A stretch of 64,000 nt of DNA from the NCBI GenBank assembly GCA_037576195.1, contig CM075101.1, forward strand, positions 21,452,001 to 21,516,000, read 5' to 3'. Below, piece by piece: positions 62,095-64,000 of this stretch. The translations under genes were made by a program, and so were the position numbers. The notes beneath the pieces were generated by a model. It saw only the letters and a program-made list of their open reading frames with translations. It was not told the origin of the DNA and searched no databases. Within the stretch, counting starts at the first letter, position 1, and each line of letters starts with the position of its first letter. This DNA is from Phytoseiulus persimilis. Its lineage: Eukaryota > Arthropoda > Arachnida > Mesostigmata > Phytoseiidae.

Positions 62095-64000
62095 TTACTG
62101 GAAGGAAGAGGAGAAGATCGAATGAGACGAATGTGTCAGATAGTGAACCACGAGTCTCCATCTCAGCTGGTCGAGCTTTAGAAGCGAAAGATACCAGCAT
62201 TTCTGATCTGATTCGAGAAATTCGAGTAATTCGATTCGCTCGAATCGAGAGCCCCACGGCGCAAGCTGTTTAACAGGAAATTTCCGACCTGTTGGGGCAC
62301 TTCCATAGAGCTTCGACAAACGCAAGATCAGAATCGATCGACGCTCGAGCGTGGGAAGTGCAGTTAGCTAAAATGAACATCAAACAATTCTTTTCTGCCG
62401 CGCGCTTCGACGTGAACGGGAACAGCTGACGATGTATCGAGTCTAGCCCTCTGGCCTACTTGATGAGATTCGAGCCTTACACTGATGACTTCTAACTTCA
62501 AACGAAGATTCCAATCTCGTTTCGCGAGAATTCTGGTCCTCTGAACAGAATCCGACACTCACAAAACACTGGGAGTACCATAACTCGCACCAACACGTGC
62601 CTTCCACTGTTTGTGATTCCTGCTTGTTATTGTGAGGCAGGGGAGAGAGCAACGGGTCGTGGGCGCGAAGATTCAAATAACTGACAGGCCTCTCCTTCGT
62701 CTTGCCTGTTCAGCTTCGTGTCCTATAATTTCCACGGATTAATCGTCAAATGATTGGTCAGTAGTCAGCGAGAAGCCTGCACGACTTAACGCAGATTCTC
62801 TGGAGTCCAAATGAAGCAGGAATGTCCGGAGCGTCTCATCTATACTCTCTACTCGAATTAGAACATGGAATATCCGGGGCTTCATCTCGCTCTTCACACG
62901 GAGTTTGTTCAAGTGTTCGTTCTGCATTTTCCTGCCGCAGGAAAGCCTGATTTCCAAAGAGGGAGAAGAAAGAATCCAGGTCTAAGACACCCAGTTTCGT
63001 CGAGACGGTTTACCGAAGAACAGACGAAAATATCGCACGTGTCGCAATCACGTGGGATAAGGGCGCTATTGCAGCTGCATCGCGAAGCACGAAAAGCTCA
63101 GATTTAATGAGGCAACTTCGCCTGTCTGCCATACCTCGTTCTAGCTCACCATGTTGACCTGCGGCTTCATGCAGCACGCATGAGCAGCACTTCCGAGGGG
63201 GTTTACCGTACGACTGTAGAAGTACGACGTGAAGCCACGACTGCGGACACCGATGCATCGCACAACCTGCAGATTCCAAATCATTCGAATTCCTCTTAAA
63301 TTTCCCTCATCGAGTGATCTCGGAGTTCCCTGCAAGCGAGGAAGATGACGAAGGTGAGCCGATCTGCTCAACCGATCCGCGTTGCGCCGCAAGTCCTCGG
63401 ATCGGCTCTCAGTGCGAGATAAATTCACCGTCAGCGGTTCTTCGATCGCTAATCTCTTCAGGGGATCGGACAGAAACTCGACTATGCAAATCATTTCATT
63501 CCGTCGTCCAGAAAGGAGAAATAACGTTGCCGAAGTCTCTCGGAGGACCGGAATCTAATACAGAGGCTTGTGGAGCTCGTTGTTCGGAGCCGGCGCCGCC
63601 GTCCTCCACCGACGCCGATCGTAGTAATCCAAAGTAAGATTTTCGTCGATCCGCTCGCTATCTCTTCAGGGTTCTCCGCTGCAGGACAGGGCCGTGAGCG
63701 GTCTCTCGGTCGGACGGAGAGAACTCGATCCGGTAGCTGCCGCTGCCGCCGGACCCCGGTTGAAGAAAGATTTATCTGCTCTGCTGGATATTTAATACGT
63801 TGTTTTAATTATAATGATTCCGTTCCGGGATTCCAAAAGATTGCGATAGCAAGAGGGGCAGAAGACAGAGTAGAGAACAATCGAGGGTAAAATAACCTGA
63901 GTTCCGGACCAGACCCACGTCGATCCCGACCCTCGAAACCAATGTTTAGATTGGGGAGTCGTCGCGGGACCGGAACCTCGCCCTCGTTGCACCATACGGA
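62095..64000. other. Non-coding flank upstream of Nol6, holding its 5' UTR and promoter
   Basis: This is the 5' side of the minus-strand Nol6 gene, so its untranslated leader and promoter should begin here. I see no clear TATA box or DRE (TATCGATA). The open frames are short and resemble no family I know. One plus-strand donor-like site, GAAG|GTGAGCCG, lies at 63354, after a short acidic-coding stretch (Ser-Glu-Glu-Asp-Asp-Glu) and an AG-ended pyrimidine-rich segment. That could be a small exon, but the evidence is thin. No tRNA or repeat was recognised. Confidence 0.5.

Noticed and set aside
1-64000. Transposons, viral genes, CRISPR arrays, rRNA
   Set aside because: No transposase, reverse transcriptase or integrase motif, no long terminal repeats, no regularly spaced repeats and no rRNA-like sequence were seen on either strand.

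Overview
This window reads as nuclear DNA of an animal, most likely an arthropod. It has slightly more G+C than A+T by eye, frequent CpG with no sign of methylation-driven loss, many short microsatellites and homopolymer runs, and no operons or bacterial-style gene packing. A mesostigmatid mite such as a phytoseiid would fit the base composition and an intronless Nol6 gene, but that is a guess; the sequence does not fix the species.

Only one protein-coding gene is certain. On the minus strand at 58681-62082 lies a complete, uninterrupted 1133-residue reading frame for nucleolar protein 6 (Nol6/Nrap, the animal counterpart of yeast Utp22). It is a core part of the small-subunit processome, which makes 18S rRNA in the nucleolus. 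The start is fixed by an in-frame stop 9 bases upstream and a good initiation context. A polyadenylation signal lies about 100 bases beyond the stop. The many short reading frames on both strands of this gene are shadows.

The remaining 58.5 kb on the left, and the last 1.9 kb on the right, hold no recognisable protein, rRNA, tRNA, transposase or reverse transcriptase. Open frames there are short, often open in several frames at once, and made of low-complexity or Arg/Ser-rich translations, so I do not call them genes. What stands out is a set of splice-like signals on the plus strand. Three sites (22606/22607, 36501/36502, 57895/57896) have a branchpoint-like motif, a pyrimidine tract and CAG joined directly to GTAAGC, GTGAGA or GTGAGT. 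This is the layout of recursive splice (ratchet) sites, which subdivide very long introns. Two weaker candidates lie at 32966 and 38566. The minus strand has CAG|GTGAG matches but none with a pyrimidine tract. The working model is that much of the window is a very long plus-strand intron. If that intron continues rightward, Nol6 would be an intronless gene nested on the opposite strand. No exon of the host gene could be identified, so its identity is unknown.

The rest of the annotation is simple repeats, unusually long poly-G/poly-C runs, a few perfect hairpins, and candidate lone splice sites.
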